This document shows, one piece after another, positions 1 through 8,536 of a stretch of DNA of 48,849 bases. A program made the position numbers and the translations under genes. How positions within the stretch are numbered: the first letter of the stretch is position 1; each line of letters starts with the position of its first letter. This stretch comes from Pseudomonadota bacterium. GTDB taxonomy: Bacteria; Pseudomonadota; Gammaproteobacteria; Steroidobacterales; Steroidobacteraceae. The stretch lies in contig JAGTSG010000006.1 of NCBI GenBank assembly GCA_018261655.1, positions 1-48,849 of the forward strand, given 5' to 3'. The notes beneath the pieces were generated by a model. It made no database searches, was not told where the DNA came from, and worked only from the letters and a program-made list of their open reading frames with translations.

Positions 1-1145
1 CCGCAGAGGTAGTACTCGCAGGACTCAGGCGCCGGATGGTTGCCCAGGTACCGGTCGTGCAGCACCTGGTGGATGAAGCCGGTCTCGCCCTTCCAGTCGT
101 CCTCCGGCAGCGGCTCCGAGAGCGCGACGTGCCAGGTGAAGTTCGGGTACTTCTCCTGCAGCTTGTTGAAGTCATCCGCGTAGAACAGCTCGCGCAGGCT
201 TCGCGCCCCGTACCAGAACGTGATCCTGCGCTGCGTGTGCTGCCGCTCGAGCTGGTCGAAGATGTGCGAGCGCATGGGCGCCATGCCCGCGCCGCCGCCG
301 ACGAAGACCATCTCCGCACCCGTCTCGCGTGCGAAGAACTCGCCGAAGGGCCCGGACACGACGGCGGTGTCGCCCGGCTTCAGCGAGAAGATCCACGACG
401 ACACCACGCCCGGCGGCACGTCGTCCGCCGCGCCCGGCGGCGGCGTCGCGATGCGCACGTTCAGCATCACGATGCCCTTCTCGAGCGGGTAGTTCGCCAT
501 CGAGTAGGCGCGCGACACCGGCGCGGCGCTCGTCGAACGGTAGCGCCACAGGTTGTAGCGGTCCCAGTCGGGACGGTACTGCGGCTCGACGTCGAAGTCG
601 CTGAACCGGAGGTCGTGGGGCGGGGCCTCGATGACGATGTAGCCGCCGGCGCGGAAGTCGAGCTCCTCGCCCTCGGGCAGCTCCATCACCAGTTCCTTGA
701 TGAAGGTCGCGACGTTGTGGTTCGAGCGGACCCGGCAGGTCCAGCGCTTCACGCCGAAGATCTCGCGCGGCAGCTCGAGCCTCATCGGCTGCTTGACCAC
801 CGTCTGGCAGGCCAGGCGCACGCCCTGCGCAGCGTCGCGCCGCGAGATGTGGGTGCGCTCGGTCGGCAGGATCTCGCCGCCGCCCTCCAGCACGCGGACG
901 CGGCACTGACCGCAGGTGCCGCCGCCGCCGCAGGCGGAGGAGACGAACAGCCCGGCCTCGCCGAGGGCGCCCATCAGCTTGCTGCCGACCGGCGACTCGA
1001 TCTCGTGCCCGTCGTTGATGACGATCGTCACCTTGCCGGAGGCCACGAGCTTCGAGCGGGCCCCCAGGATCACGACGACGAGCAACAGCACGATACCGGT
1101 GAAGACGCCGACGCCGAGCAGGATCTGCAGCATGCCGGTTGTCAT
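1..1145 (-). CDS. nqrF: Na+-translocating NADH:quinone reductase subunit F, 3' end cut by window
   Basis: NqrF is the NADH-oxidising, electron-entry subunit of Na+-NQR, anchored in the inner membrane and facing the cytoplasm. The visible ~381 codons show an N-terminal membrane helix (about residues 6-28) and a plant-type 2Fe-2S ferredoxin domain with Cys72, Cys78, Cys81 and Cys113. An FAD-binding RAYSMANYP motif and an NAD-binding [11 protein letters not shown] motif follow. The family is about 405-410 residues, so only the last ~25 residues lie beyond base 1. The start used is ATG at 1145 (MTTGMLQ); ATG at 1133 (MLQILL) is an equally plausible start and resembles family N-termini. It is the last visible gene of nqrABCDEF, 9 bases after the nqrE stop. 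apbE, which often follows nqrF, would lie outside the window. Confidence 0.96.
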   Translation of the reverse strand, partial: MTTGMLQILLGVGVFTGIVLLLVVVILGARSKLVASGKVTIVINDGHEIESPVGSKLMGALGEAGLFVSSACGGGGTCGQCRVRVLEGGGEILPTERTHISRRDAAQGVRLACQTVVKQPMRLELPREIFGVKRWTCRVRSNHNVATFIKELVMELPEGEELDFRAGGYIVIEAPPHDLRFSDFDVEPQYRPDWDRYNLWRYRSTSAAPVSRAYSMANYPLEKGIVMLNVRIATPPPGAADDVPPGVVSSWIFSLKPGDTAVVSGPFGEFFARETGAEMVFVGGGAGMAPMRSHIFDQLERQHTQRRITFWYGARSLRELFYADDFNKLQEKYPNFTWHVALSEPLPEDDWKGETGFIHQVLHDRYLGNHPAPESCEYYLC

Positions 1146-1154
1146 CGGGCCCGC

Positions 1155-1763
1155 CTACAGCTGGATTCCGGAGAAGGCGAGGAAGGCCATCGCGATCAGG
1201 CCGGCCGTGACGAAGGTGATGCCGAGGCCCTGCAGGCCGGCCGGCACGTCGCTGTACTTCAGCCGCTCGCGGACCGCTGCCAGGACCACGATGGCGAGCG
1301 CCCAGCCGAGCCCGCTGGCGACGCCGTAGACGATGCTCTCGCTGACGCTGTAGTCGCGCTCCACCATGAACAGCGAGCCCGCGAGGATGGCGCAGTTGAC
1401 GGTGATCAGCGGCAGGAAGATGCCGAGCGCGTGGTAGAGCGCGGGCGCGTAGCGGTCGAGGAACATCTCGAGCACCTGCACGACGGCGGCGATGACGCCG
1501 ATGTAGGTGATGAGCCCGAGGAAGCCGAGGTCGATCGCCGACAGGCCGGCCCAGGCCAGCGCGCCCGGCTTGAGCAGGCCGTGGTAGATCACCGCATTGA
1601 GCGGCACGGTCACGGCCTGCACCACGACGACGGCGACGCCGAGGCCGATGGCGGTCTCGACCTTGCGGGAGATCGCCAGGAACGTGCACATGCCGAGGAA
1701 GAACGACAGCGCCAGGTTCTCGATGAAGATGGCCTTGATCGCCAGGTTGACGTAGTGCTCCAT
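1155..1763 (-). CDS. nqrE: Na+-NQR subunit E
   Basis: NqrE is a 202-residue integral membrane subunit of Na+-NQR. The protein starts [20 protein letters not shown], as the family does, and is almost entirely hydrophobic with about six helices. Two half-helix motifs contain the conserved Cys residues (GMCTFLA and VNCAILAG) that, with those of NqrD, are known in the family to coordinate an iron centre in the membrane. Its ATG at 1763 overlaps the nqrD stop (ATGA), so translation is probably coupled. The length is normal for the family and no irregularity is seen. Confidence 0.97.
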   Translation of the reverse strand: MEHYVNLAIKAIFIENLALSFFLGMCTFLAISRKVETAIGLGVAVVVVQAVTVPLNAVIYHGLLKPGALAWAGLSAIDLGFLGLITYIGVIAAVVQVLEMFLDRYAPALYHALGIFLPLITVNCAILAGSLFMVERDYSVSESIVYGVASGLGWALAIVVLAAVRERLKYSDVPAGLQGLGITFVTAGLIAMAFLAFSGIQL

Positions 1764-2425
1764 CAGGAGGCCCCCGTCCGGTGCACGATGTGGATGCGGA
1801 ACTCGTCCTTCTCCTGCTGTGCCGGCTTCCAGCTGCGCACGGCCCAGATGATGGCGGCGATCAGGAAGAAGGCGCTCGGCGCCAGGACCAGCAGGCCGTT
1901 GGGCTCGTACCAGCCGCCCGCCGACCTCAGCGGCAGGAGCGGGTAGCCGAGCAGGGCGCCGGTGCCGAACAGCTCGCGCACCACGGCAACGAGGATCAGG
2001 ATGGCGCTGTAGCCGAGGCCGTGGCCGATGCCGTCCAGGAACGACAACCACGGCCCGTTCTTCATCGCGAAGGCCTCGGCGCGCCCGAGCACGATGCAGT
2101 TGGTGATGATCAGGCCGACGAACACCGACAGTTGCCGGCTGACCTCGGGCAGGTAGGCCCGCAGCAACTGGTCCACCACGATCACCAGCGAGGCGATGAT
2201 CGTCATCTGCACGATGATGCGGACGTTCGCCGGCACGGCCTTGCGCACCATGCTGATGAACAGGCAGGAGAAGGCGGTCACCGCCGTCAGCGCCAGCGAC
2301 ATGATCAGCGACGGCAGCAGCCGGGAGGTGACCGCGAGCGCGGAACAGATGCCCAGCACCTGCAGGATGACCGGGTTGTTCTCGATGATCGGCTCGATCA
2401 GCGCCTTTCTGGCCTCAGGTTTCAT
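1763..2425 (-). CDS. nqrD: Na+-NQR subunit D
   Basis: NqrD is the 220-residue membrane subunit homologous to NqrE. Together they form a pseudo-symmetric pair around an iron site in Na+-NQR. The N-terminus ([19 protein letters not shown]) and the two Cys-bearing segments (GICSALAVT and [13 protein letters not shown]) are typical. ATG at 2425 was chosen because a strong ribosome-binding site, GGGAGG, lies 8 bases upstream. An in-frame GTG at 2434 lies too close to it. The gene overlaps the 3' end of nqrC by 11 bases and nqrE by 3 bases, in keeping with one polycistronic unit. Confidence 0.97.
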   Translation of the reverse strand: MKPEARKALIEPIIENNPVILQVLGICSALAVTSRLLPSLIMSLALTAVTAFSCLFISMVRKAVPANVRIIVQMTIIASLVIVVDQLLRAYLPEVSRQLSVFVGLIITNCIVLGRAEAFAMKNGPWLSFLDGIGHGLGYSAILILVAVVRELFGTGALLGYPLLPLRSAGGWYEPNGLLVLAPSAFFLIAAIIWAVRSWKPAQQEKDEFRIHIVHRTGAS

Positions 2426-3254
2426 CGGCTGCACCTCCCGACGCCGCGCGCAGCCGGGCGAGGTACGGGCCGAAGCCCTGTTCGCCCAGCCAGTAGTGCA
2501 CCAGGTTCTCGACGCCGCGCGCGGTGAGCGTGGCGCCGGCGAGGCCGTCCACCTGGTGCTCGATGCCCTCGCCGCGCGGCTCGCCCTTGACGACCCGCAG
2601 CAATACGCTGCCGTCGGCCGCGAGCGCCTGCTTGCCCACCCACCTGGCCTGCCACGCCGGGTTGTCGATCTCGCTGCCTAGGCCCGGCGTCTCGCCATGC
2701 TGGTAGAACGTGATTCCCTTGACCGTCCGGCCGTCGCCCTCGAGGGCGAGGAACCCGTACATCGTCGACCACAGCCCGTAGCCGTGCACCGGCAGCACGA
2801 CGGTCTCGACCCGTCCCTGCCGCTCGATCAGGTAGACCGGCATCGCATCCGGGCGGCGCCGCACCTTGGCGACGTCCGCCTCGTCCGGGACCGCCTGGCT
2901 CGAGCCCGGTGCGCGTGACTCAGCCGCCACGTCGAAGTCCACCGGGTCGCCGGCCTCGACGTAGTCGCCCGTGCGCAGGTCCACCATGCGGGGCGTCACC
3001 TGCGAGAACTGCCCGACCGGGTCCCGCGACGGGTCGAGCAGGCCGGCGGCCAGGAGGATCTGCCGCTGCCGGACCTTCAACGCGTTCTCGTGCTGGATCG
3101 GCGCGAGCACGACGGCCGCGGAGGAGACCAGCACCGAGCAGACGACGCAGACCGCGATCACGATCGCGAAGGCCCGCGCCGGACTGTCCGGGGCCAGCCG
3201 GCGCAGCGCCGCGAACGGGCCGGCCGCCTCGCGGGGCGTGGCTTCAGGCGGCAT
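2415..3254 (-). CDS. nqrC: Na+-NQR subunit C (covalent FMN)
   Basis: NqrC has one N-terminal membrane anchor (about residues 27-50) and a periplasmic domain carrying a covalently bound FMN. The flavinylation motif is visible near the C-terminus as AGATLT with the acceptor Thr at about residue 244; the canonical first Ser (SGAT) is Ala here. The protein has 279 residues, near the family's usual 255-265. The ApbE flavin transferase that would attach FMN is not in the window. The ATG at 3254 overlaps the nqrB 3' end by 11 bases. Confidence 0.96.
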   Translation of the reverse strand: MPPEATPREAAGPFAALRRLAPDSPARAFAIVIAVCVVCSVLVSSAAVVLAPIQHENALKVRQRQILLAAGLLDPSRDPVGQFSQVTPRMVDLRTGDYVEAGDPVDFDVAAESRAPGSSQAVPDEADVAKVRRRPDAMPVYLIERQGRVETVVLPVHGYGLWSTMYGFLALEGDGRTVKGITFYQHGETPGLGSEIDNPAWQARWVGKQALAADGSVLLRVVKGEPRGEGIEHQVDGLAGATLTARGVENLVHYWLGEQGFGPYLARLRAASGGAADET

Positions 3255-4452
3255 CGCGGCGGGCCCTCCTTCTGACGTTGGCCTGCACCACGCCGTAGTC
3301 GATCAGCGGCGCGAGCGCGTTGCCGAACAGGATGGCGAGCATCATGCCTTCCGGATAGGCGGGGTTGACCACGCGGATCAGGCTGACCATGAAGCCGATC
3401 AACAGCCCGTACAGCCACCGGCCGGTGTCGGTCATCGCCGCGCTCACCGGGTCGGTCGCCATGAACACCAGCCCGAAGGCATAGCCTCCCAGCACTGCGT
3501 GCCAGTACCACGGGACGTCGTAGAAGGGGTTGTCCGCCGACCCGACGGCGTTGAACAGCAGGGTGGTGAGGATCATGCCGAGCAGCACCGAGACCATGAT
3601 CCGCCACGAGGCGACGCCGGTGTAGACGAGGAACAGGGCGCCGGCGAGGCAGGCGAGGGCGGAGGTCTCGCCGATCGAACCCGGCAGGTTGCCGATGAAC
3701 GCGTCGGTCCAGCTGATGCCGGCAGCCTGGATCGCCTCGACGCCCCCCGTGGACGCGAGCGCCAGCGCCGTCGCCCCCGTGTAGCCGTCCACGGCCACCC
3801 ACACGTCGCCCGACATCTCGCCGGGGTAGGCGAAGAACAGGAACGCGCGGCCGACCAGCGCCGGGTTCAGGAAGTTCTTGCCGGTGCCACCGAAGACCTC
3901 CTTGCCGATCACCACCCCGAAGGAGATGCCGAGCGCGACCTGCCACAGCGGGATCGCGGGCGGCAGCGTCAGCGCGAAGAGCATGGAGGTGACCAGGAAG
4001 CCCTCGTTGACCTCGTGGTTGCGCGTCGCGGCGAAGATCACTTCCCACAGGCCGCCCGCCGCCATGGTGACGATGTAGATTGGCAGGAAGTACAGCGCGC
4101 CGTGCAGCAGGCAGCCGCCGACGCTGCCGGGATCGACCCCGGCCCCCAGCGCCTGCAGCAGTTCCACCCGCCAGCCCTCGCCCGGCAGGCCCATCGCCTC
4201 GAGCGTCAGGCTGGCCTGGTGGCCGACGTTGTACATACCCATCAGCGCCGCCGGCAGCACGGCGATCACCACGAAGGTCATGACGCGCTTGATGTCGAGC
4301 GCGTCGCGGGCGTGCGGCGCTCCCGGGGCGACCACCGACGGCGTGTACAGGAAGGTGTCGACCATCTCGTACAGGGCACCGAACTTCTCGAACCGCCCGC
4401 CCCGGGTGAACATCGGCTCGAGCCGGTCCAGCATCTTGCGGATCGGTCGCAT
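3244..4452 (-). CDS. nqrB: Na+-NQR subunit B (covalent FMN, membrane)
   Basis: NqrB is the main membrane subunit of Na+-NQR, with a second covalent FMN and riboflavin/quinone sites; it is implicated in sodium translocation. The 402-residue product begins with the amphipathic segment typical of NqrB (MRPIRKMLDRLEPMF) and has about ten hydrophobic helices. GKNFLNPALVGRAFLFFAYP is a strongly conserved NqrB block. The flavinylation site is visible as GYTGATAL, with TGAT in place of the usual SGAT. ATG at 4452 overlaps the nqrA stop (ATGA). Confidence 0.97.
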   Translation of the reverse strand: MRPIRKMLDRLEPMFTRGGRFEKFGALYEMVDTFLYTPSVVAPGAPHARDALDIKRVMTFVVIAVLPAALMGMYNVGHQASLTLEAMGLPGEGWRVELLQALGAGVDPGSVGGCLLHGALYFLPIYIVTMAAGGLWEVIFAATRNHEVNEGFLVTSMLFALTLPPAIPLWQVALGISFGVVIGKEVFGGTGKNFLNPALVGRAFLFFAYPGEMSGDVWVAVDGYTGATALALASTGGVEAIQAAGISWTDAFIGNLPGSIGETSALACLAGALFLVYTGVASWRIMVSVLLGMILTTLLFNAVGSADNPFYDVPWYWHAVLGGYAFGLVFMATDPVSAAMTDTGRWLYGLLIGFMVSLIRVVNPAYPEGMMLAILFGNALAPLIDYGVVQANVRRRARRDAA

Positions 4453-5810
4453 CAGCCTTCCTTGCGGATCTGGTCGAGCACGGAGCGCAGCACCGGCCCG
4501 AATTCGTGCTTGCTCGGGCAGACGAAACTGCACAGCGCCAGGTCTTCCTCGGCCAGCTCGAGCGCGCCCAGGGACACCGCCGCCTCGAGATCGCCGACGA
4601 GCAGGGCGCGGAGCAGGGGTGTCGGCAGGATGTCGAGTGGCATGACCCGCTCGTAGATGCCGATCGGGACCATCGCCCGGGGGCTGCCGTTCAGGTTGGT
4701 GCTGAAGCGGAACGGGATGCGCCGGCGCAGGGCGGACAGGAACGCGTTGCTGGCGGAGAACTTGCTGGTGCCCGGCACGATCCAGCCGAGGAACTCGCGG
4801 TCGCGGCCCTCGGGCAGCACGGTGACCTGGTTGTCGTAGCGGCCGAGCCATGCGCCCCAGTCCGTGACCGCGGCGCCGCCCAGGATCGAGCCGGAGATGA
4901 TGCGCGACTCGCCCGCATGGAGGCTGCCGTCCAGCAGTTCCTCCAGCGACGCCCCGAGCCGCGTGCGCACCACGCGCGGATCCTGCAGCATCGGCCCGCC
5001 CAGGGACACGACCCGCCCGGTCGACAGGCGCCCGGTGGTGAACAGCCGGCCGATGGCGATCACGTCCTGGTAGCCGACATGCCACACGATCCGGTGCGGC
5101 CCCGCGGGGCACAGCATGTGGATGTGCGTGCCTGGAAGGCCGGCGGGATGCGGCCCTGCGAACTCGGCCTCGATGAGGCGGGGGGAATGTGGCGCCGGGA
5201 CCCGGGCCCCGGGCGCGACGCAGAGGTAGACCATGCCGTCGGTGAGCCGCGCCACGACCCGCAGGCCGTCCACGAAGTCCTCGGCCGCCTCGTCGATGGT
5301 GCGCAGCGGATCCGGCGCCAGCGGGTTGGTGTCGATCGCCGTCACCGTGATCGCGAAGGGGACGGTTCCCGGCGTGGCGACGCCGTTGTACGGGCGGGCC
5401 CGGAGCGAGGTCCACAGGCCGGCGTCGCACAGCAGGCCGGTCACCGTCTCGCGGTCCAGGTCATCGAGTTCGCTGCGGCGGTACCAGGAGAATTCCTGCT
5501 GCGCGTCGCCCTCGATCCGGATCACCAGCGACTGGAGCACGCGGCGCTCGCCGCGATGGACGGCGGCCACGACGCCGGCCGCCGGGGCTGTGCAGGAGAT
5601 CCTGGCGTCGGTGCGATCGCGCAGCACGGGCTGGCCGAGCACGACGCGGTCCCCGACGTCCACCAGCGGGCCGAGCCTGAGTCCCGGGTAGTCGCGGCCC
5701 AGCAGGCCGACATGGCGGACGGCCGGCGCCTCGCCGACCTCCCGGCGAGGCGCTCCTTCGACCGGCAGGTCCAGGCCTCGCCGGACCCTGATCTGCAATC
5801 GTGACGCCAA
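4452..5810 (-). CDS. nqrA: Na+-NQR subunit A
   Basis: NqrA is the peripheral cytoplasmic subunit of Na+-NQR, implicated in quinone binding. The 452-residue product contains the family opening RRGLDLPVEGAP and a C-terminal block ending with Cys motifs (LCSFVCPSKHEFGPVLRS). The start used is TTG at 5810 because an AAGGGG ribosome-binding site lies about 10 bases upstream; a second in-frame TTG lies 12 bases further in. It is the first gene of the nqr operon. The 132-base region upstream holds no promoter I could call with confidence. Confidence 0.95.
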   Translation of the reverse strand: MASRLQIRVRRGLDLPVEGAPRREVGEAPAVRHVGLLGRDYPGLRLGPLVDVGDRVVLGQPVLRDRTDARISCTAPAAGVVAAVHRGERRVLQSLVIRIEGDAQQEFSWYRRSELDDLDRETVTGLLCDAGLWTSLRARPYNGVATPGTVPFAITVTAIDTNPLAPDPLRTIDEAAEDFVDGLRVVARLTDGMVYLCVAPGARVPAPHSPRLIEAEFAGPHPAGLPGTHIHMLCPAGPHRIVWHVGYQDVIAIGRLFTTGRLSTGRVVSLGGPMLQDPRVVRTRLGASLEELLDGSLHAGESRIISGSILGGAAVTDWGAWLGRYDNQVTVLPEGRDREFLGWIVPGTSKFSASNAFLSALRRRIPFRFSTNLNGSPRAMVPIGIYERVMPLDILPTPLLRALLVGDLEAAVSLGALELAEEDLALCSFVCPSKHEFGPVLRSVLDQIRKEG

Positions 5811-5920
5811 GTACTCGGTCCCCTTTGCGGGGTCTTACACCATGCCGGCCGCGGCATTGGCATCGGTAAAGCCCGAAACCGGCGCAGTGGTGCTTGGCAG
5901 CGACGCCGGGAGGTGCGGGC

Positions 5921-5937
5921 GGCCTGCCCGACAGGCC
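5921..5937. other. Short GC-rich stem-loop between the arg and nqr operons
   Basis: The 132-base gap 5811-5942 separates the last gene of the arginine operon from nqrA. It holds a perfect 6-bp stem (GGCCTG / CAGGCC) with a 5-base loop, just past the stop of the 5943-6338 gene. No T-tract follows on either strand, so intrinsic termination is not supported. It may be a weak hairpin or chance in GC-rich DNA. Nothing else convincing is visible in the gap. Confidence 0.25.
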
Positions 5938-5942
5938 CGACG

Positions 5943-6338
5943 CTAGGGAACCGGCCTGGCGTCCTTCAGCGCCAGCCAGCCGCGCGCCACGCGATAGATG
6001 ATCCACAGCCCGGCCAGGGCGATGCCCACGGGCAGTGTCAGGAAGCCGATGAGCACGATCATCAGGATGACCGAGAATACCCAGATGACGAGGCTCCACA
6101 GCGCGGCGGTCCAGAACGTGGTCCGCTGCCAGGTGAAATGGGAGTCGAGCCAGGTGCCGCGCGCCTCGTCGCGGCGCACGTAGTTCATGATCACCGCGAT
6201 AAGTGACGGCACGCCGAAGATGAACTGCCCGACCACGGTCAGCGGGCTGGTGATGCCGATCAGCGCCGCGAGGGCGTGCAGCGCATACATGATGTGCACG
6301 TAGCTGACCAGCGAAGGGTCCACGGTCCGGTCCTGCAT
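5943..6338 (-). CDS. DUF4870-type small inner-membrane protein
   Basis: A 131-residue predicted integral membrane protein with about three to four hydrophobic segments. Between them is the block NYVRRDEARGTWLDSHFTWQ, recognisable as a feature of DUF4870-family membrane proteins, whose function is unknown. ATG at 6338 was chosen because GGGAGG lies 6 bases upstream. A TTG further upstream would only add a charged tail overlapping argH. It sits 44 bases after the argH stop on the same strand, so it may be the last gene of the arginine operon. Nothing in the sequence ties it to arginine. Confidence 0.8.
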   Translation of the reverse strand: MQDRTVDPSLVSYVHIMYALHALAALIGITSPLTVVGQFIFGVPSLIAVIMNYVRRDEARGTWLDSHFTWQRTTFWTAALWSLVIWVFSVILMIVLIGFLTLPVGIALAGLWIIYRVARGWLALKDARPVP

Positions 6339-6382
6339 CTCACACCTCCCGTTCAAGGCCGGCACCGGCGCGCGCCGGCGCG

Positions 6383-7570
6383 TCAATCATGCCCCAGTTC
6401 CCGGGCCACGCGCAGGTAGGCCTCGCGGAAGGGGATGCCTTCCCTGACGACCAGCGCATAGGCGCGCTCCGCGGCGTGTATCGACGGGTCGAGCCGGATC
6501 TTCTCCGGCCGGAACGCGATCCCCTCGAGTGCCGCGGGCAAAATGTCCAGCGTCTGCAGGCACAGGTCGATGCCGCGGAACAGCGGCGCCTTGATGAGCT
6601 GCAGGTCGCGGTGGTAGCCCGACGGCAGCCGCGAACAGACCCCGAGCGTTTCGACCAGGCAGGCCAGCGCCGTCGCCGAGCGGCCGCGGACCAGCTCGAA
6701 GACGTCCGGGTTGCGCTTCTGCGGCATGATGGACGATCCGGTCGTGAACGCCGCGGGCAGGGTCACGTAGGCGAACTCCTGCGTGTAGAACAGCACGAGG
6801 TCCGCCGCCAGCCGGCCGAGATCCTGCATCAGCAGCGTGACCTCGAACAGCACGTGCGCCTCGGCCTTGCCGCGCGACAGCTGCACGGCCGTCACCGGTT
6901 CGTGCACCTCGGCGAACCCAAGCTTGGCGCGGGTCAGCTCGCGGTTGAGCGGCAGGCCCGGCGTGCCGTAGCCGGCGGCGGAGCCCAGCGGGCTCTTGCC
7001 GATGCGCCGGTGGGCGTGCCGCAGCCCTTCGGCATCGTCGTGGATCTCCGACGCGAAACCGCGCGCCCACAGCGCCACCGAGCTCGGCATCGCCTGCTGC
7101 AGGTGGGTATAGCCGGGCAGGGCGACGTCGCCCTGCCGGCGGGCGAGGGACTCGAGTGCCGCGACCACGCCCAGGGCGCCGTTGCGCAGTTGCTCGACCG
7201 CGTCGCGCAGGTACAGGCGCAGCGCGGTCAGGACCTGGTCGTTGCGCGAGCGGCCGAGGTGGATGCGCGCGCCCGTCGCGCCAAGGCGCTGGGTCAGCAG
7301 CGACTCGAGCGCGGTCTGGCCGTCCTCCTGCTCCAGGGTGATGCGCCAGTCGCCGCGGGCGTGGGAGGCCGCGATCTCCTCCAGCGCCTCCTTCAGCGCC
7401 TTGAGGTCGGCGTCGGCGAGCAGCCCCGCCGCGTGCAGGCCCTCGGCGTGGGCGATCGATCCCTGTACGTCGTAGGCGACCAGCCGGTCGTCGAGTGCAT
7501 GGTCCTCGCCCGCCGTGTACTCCAGCACGCGCGCGTCGAGCGGGGCGCCCTTGTCCCAGAGGCGCGTCAT
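6383..7570 (-). CDS. argH: Argininosuccinate lyase
   Basis: ArgH cleaves argininosuccinate to arginine and fumarate, the last step of arginine synthesis. The 395-residue product has the fumarase/aspartase-superfamily signature GSSIMPQKRNPD at 278-289, with the catalytic Ser in the mobile loop. It also has the GRSRNDQ motif at 106-112 and a GYTHLQ block. It is shorter than E. coli ArgH (457). From memory, its opening (LWDKGAPLD) resembles the Bacteroidetes type of the enzyme. The ATG at 7570 overlaps the argB stop (ATGA). Other small departures are EDGQ at the usual EDxH block and IHLGRSRND for the usual HTGRSRND. Confidence 0.95.
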   Translation of the reverse strand: MTRLWDKGAPLDARVLEYTAGEDHALDDRLVAYDVQGSIAHAEGLHAAGLLADADLKALKEALEEIAASHARGDWRITLEQEDGQTALESLLTQRLGATGARIHLGRSRNDQVLTALRLYLRDAVEQLRNGALGVVAALESLARRQGDVALPGYTHLQQAMPSSVALWARGFASEIHDDAEGLRHAHRRIGKSPLGSAAGYGTPGLPLNRELTRAKLGFAEVHEPVTAVQLSRGKAEAHVLFEVTLLMQDLGRLAADLVLFYTQEFAYVTLPAAFTTGSSIMPQKRNPDVFELVRGRSATALACLVETLGVCSRLPSGYHRDLQLIKAPLFRGIDLCLQTLDILPAALEGIAFRPEKIRLDPSIHAAERAYALVVREGIPFREAYLRVARELGHD

Positions 7571-8502
7571 GGCGCGGCCTGCGGCGCCTGCTCGGCCGGG
7601 GTGAGCGCGTCGATGTCCTCGACGATCAGCGTCCCGGTGCCCTCGTTGGTGAAGACTTCCGCCAGCAGGCTGTCCTTGACCTTGTAGGAGATCACGTGGA
7701 CGCGGCGCACGCCGCCGCGGATGGCGCTCTCGATGGCGCCGGCCTTCGGCAGCATGCCGTCGGCGAAGCTGCCGGCAGACTGCAGCCGGGTGAGTCCCTC
7801 CAGGTCGGTATACGACACCAGGCTGCTCGGGTCCGCGAGGTCCTCGAGGATCCCCGGCGCCCCGGTGCACAGGATCAGCTTCTCCGCGCCGAGCGCGGCG
7901 CCGATGCGCGCCGCGATCGTGTCGGCGTTGATGTTGAGCACGCAGCCGGCCTCGTCCGCGGACAGCGGGCTGACCACCGGCATGAGCCCGGCGTCGAGCT
8001 GCTTGAGCAGCACCGAGACGTCGACGTCGACGACGTCGCCGACGAAGCCGTAGTCGACCGTCTCGCCGTCCACGTTCACCGGCGGCCGCCGCTGCGCGCG
8101 CACCAGCCCTGCATCCACGCCGGAGACGCCGACCGCGGCGATCCCGAGCTCGCGGCAGGTGGCGAGGATGCGGGTGTTGATCAGGCCGTTCAGCACCATG
8201 GTAGTGACGTCGATCGACTGCGCGTCGGTGACGCGCCGGCCCTTGACCATGCGCGGCTCGATGCCGAGCGCGCGCTGCATCTCGTCGAGCTGCGGCCCGC
8301 CGCCGTGCACCAGCACCACGCGGATGCCGAGATGGTGCAGGATGGCGATCTGCTCGATCAGCATCCGGGTGCCGGCCGCGTCGGCGAACACGGCGCCGCC
8401 GGCCTTCACGACGAACACCTTGCCCTTGTAGAGCCGCACGTAGGGCGCGGCGCCCTTCAGCGCGCGGACCGTGACGGAGGGATCGGTACGGTGGCTCACC
8501 AT
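7567..8502 (-). CDS. argB: Acetylglutamate kinase (amino-acid kinase family)
   Basis: ArgB phosphorylates the gamma-carboxyl of an N-acylglutamate, the second step of the pathway. The protein has about 311 residues and shows the amino-acid-kinase fold landmarks: VVKAGGAVFAD near the N-terminus, the VLVHGGGPQLDEM loop, LNINADTIAARI, and SFADGMLPKAGAIESAI. It is not fused to an acetyltransferase, unlike the ArgB-ArgA fusion known in Xanthomonas. ATG at 8502 was chosen because GAGGAG lies about 10 bases upstream; an ATG at 8511 would be one base from that site. Whether the acyl group is acetyl or succinyl cannot be read from this sequence (see argF'). Confidence 0.94.
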   Translation of the reverse strand: MVSHRTDPSVTVRALKGAAPYVRLYKGKVFVVKAGGAVFADAAGTRMLIEQIAILHHLGIRVVLVHGGGPQLDEMQRALGIEPRMVKGRRVTDAQSIDVTTMVLNGLINTRILATCRELGIAAVGVSGVDAGLVRAQRRPPVNVDGETVDYGFVGDVVDVDVSVLLKQLDAGLMPVVSPLSADEAGCVLNINADTIAARIGAALGAEKLILCTGAPGILEDLADPSSLVSYTDLEGLTRLQSAGSFADGMLPKAGAIESAIRGGVRRVHVISYKVKDSLLAEVFTNEGTGTLIVEDIDALTPAEQAPQAAP

Positions 8503-8536
8503 GTCTCTCATGCTCCTCGTGGCGAAGGGGCGGCGC

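Noticed and set aside
36-1946. Long open frame on the plus strand opposite nqrF-nqrE
   Set aside because: It is antisense to clear nqr genes, has the Arg/His/Asp-rich composition expected of a reverse-strand frame in high-GC DNA, and resembles no protein family.
5921-5937. Stem-loop in the arg-nqr gap considered as an intrinsic terminator
   Set aside because: No T-tract on either strand; kept only as a low-confidence structural note.
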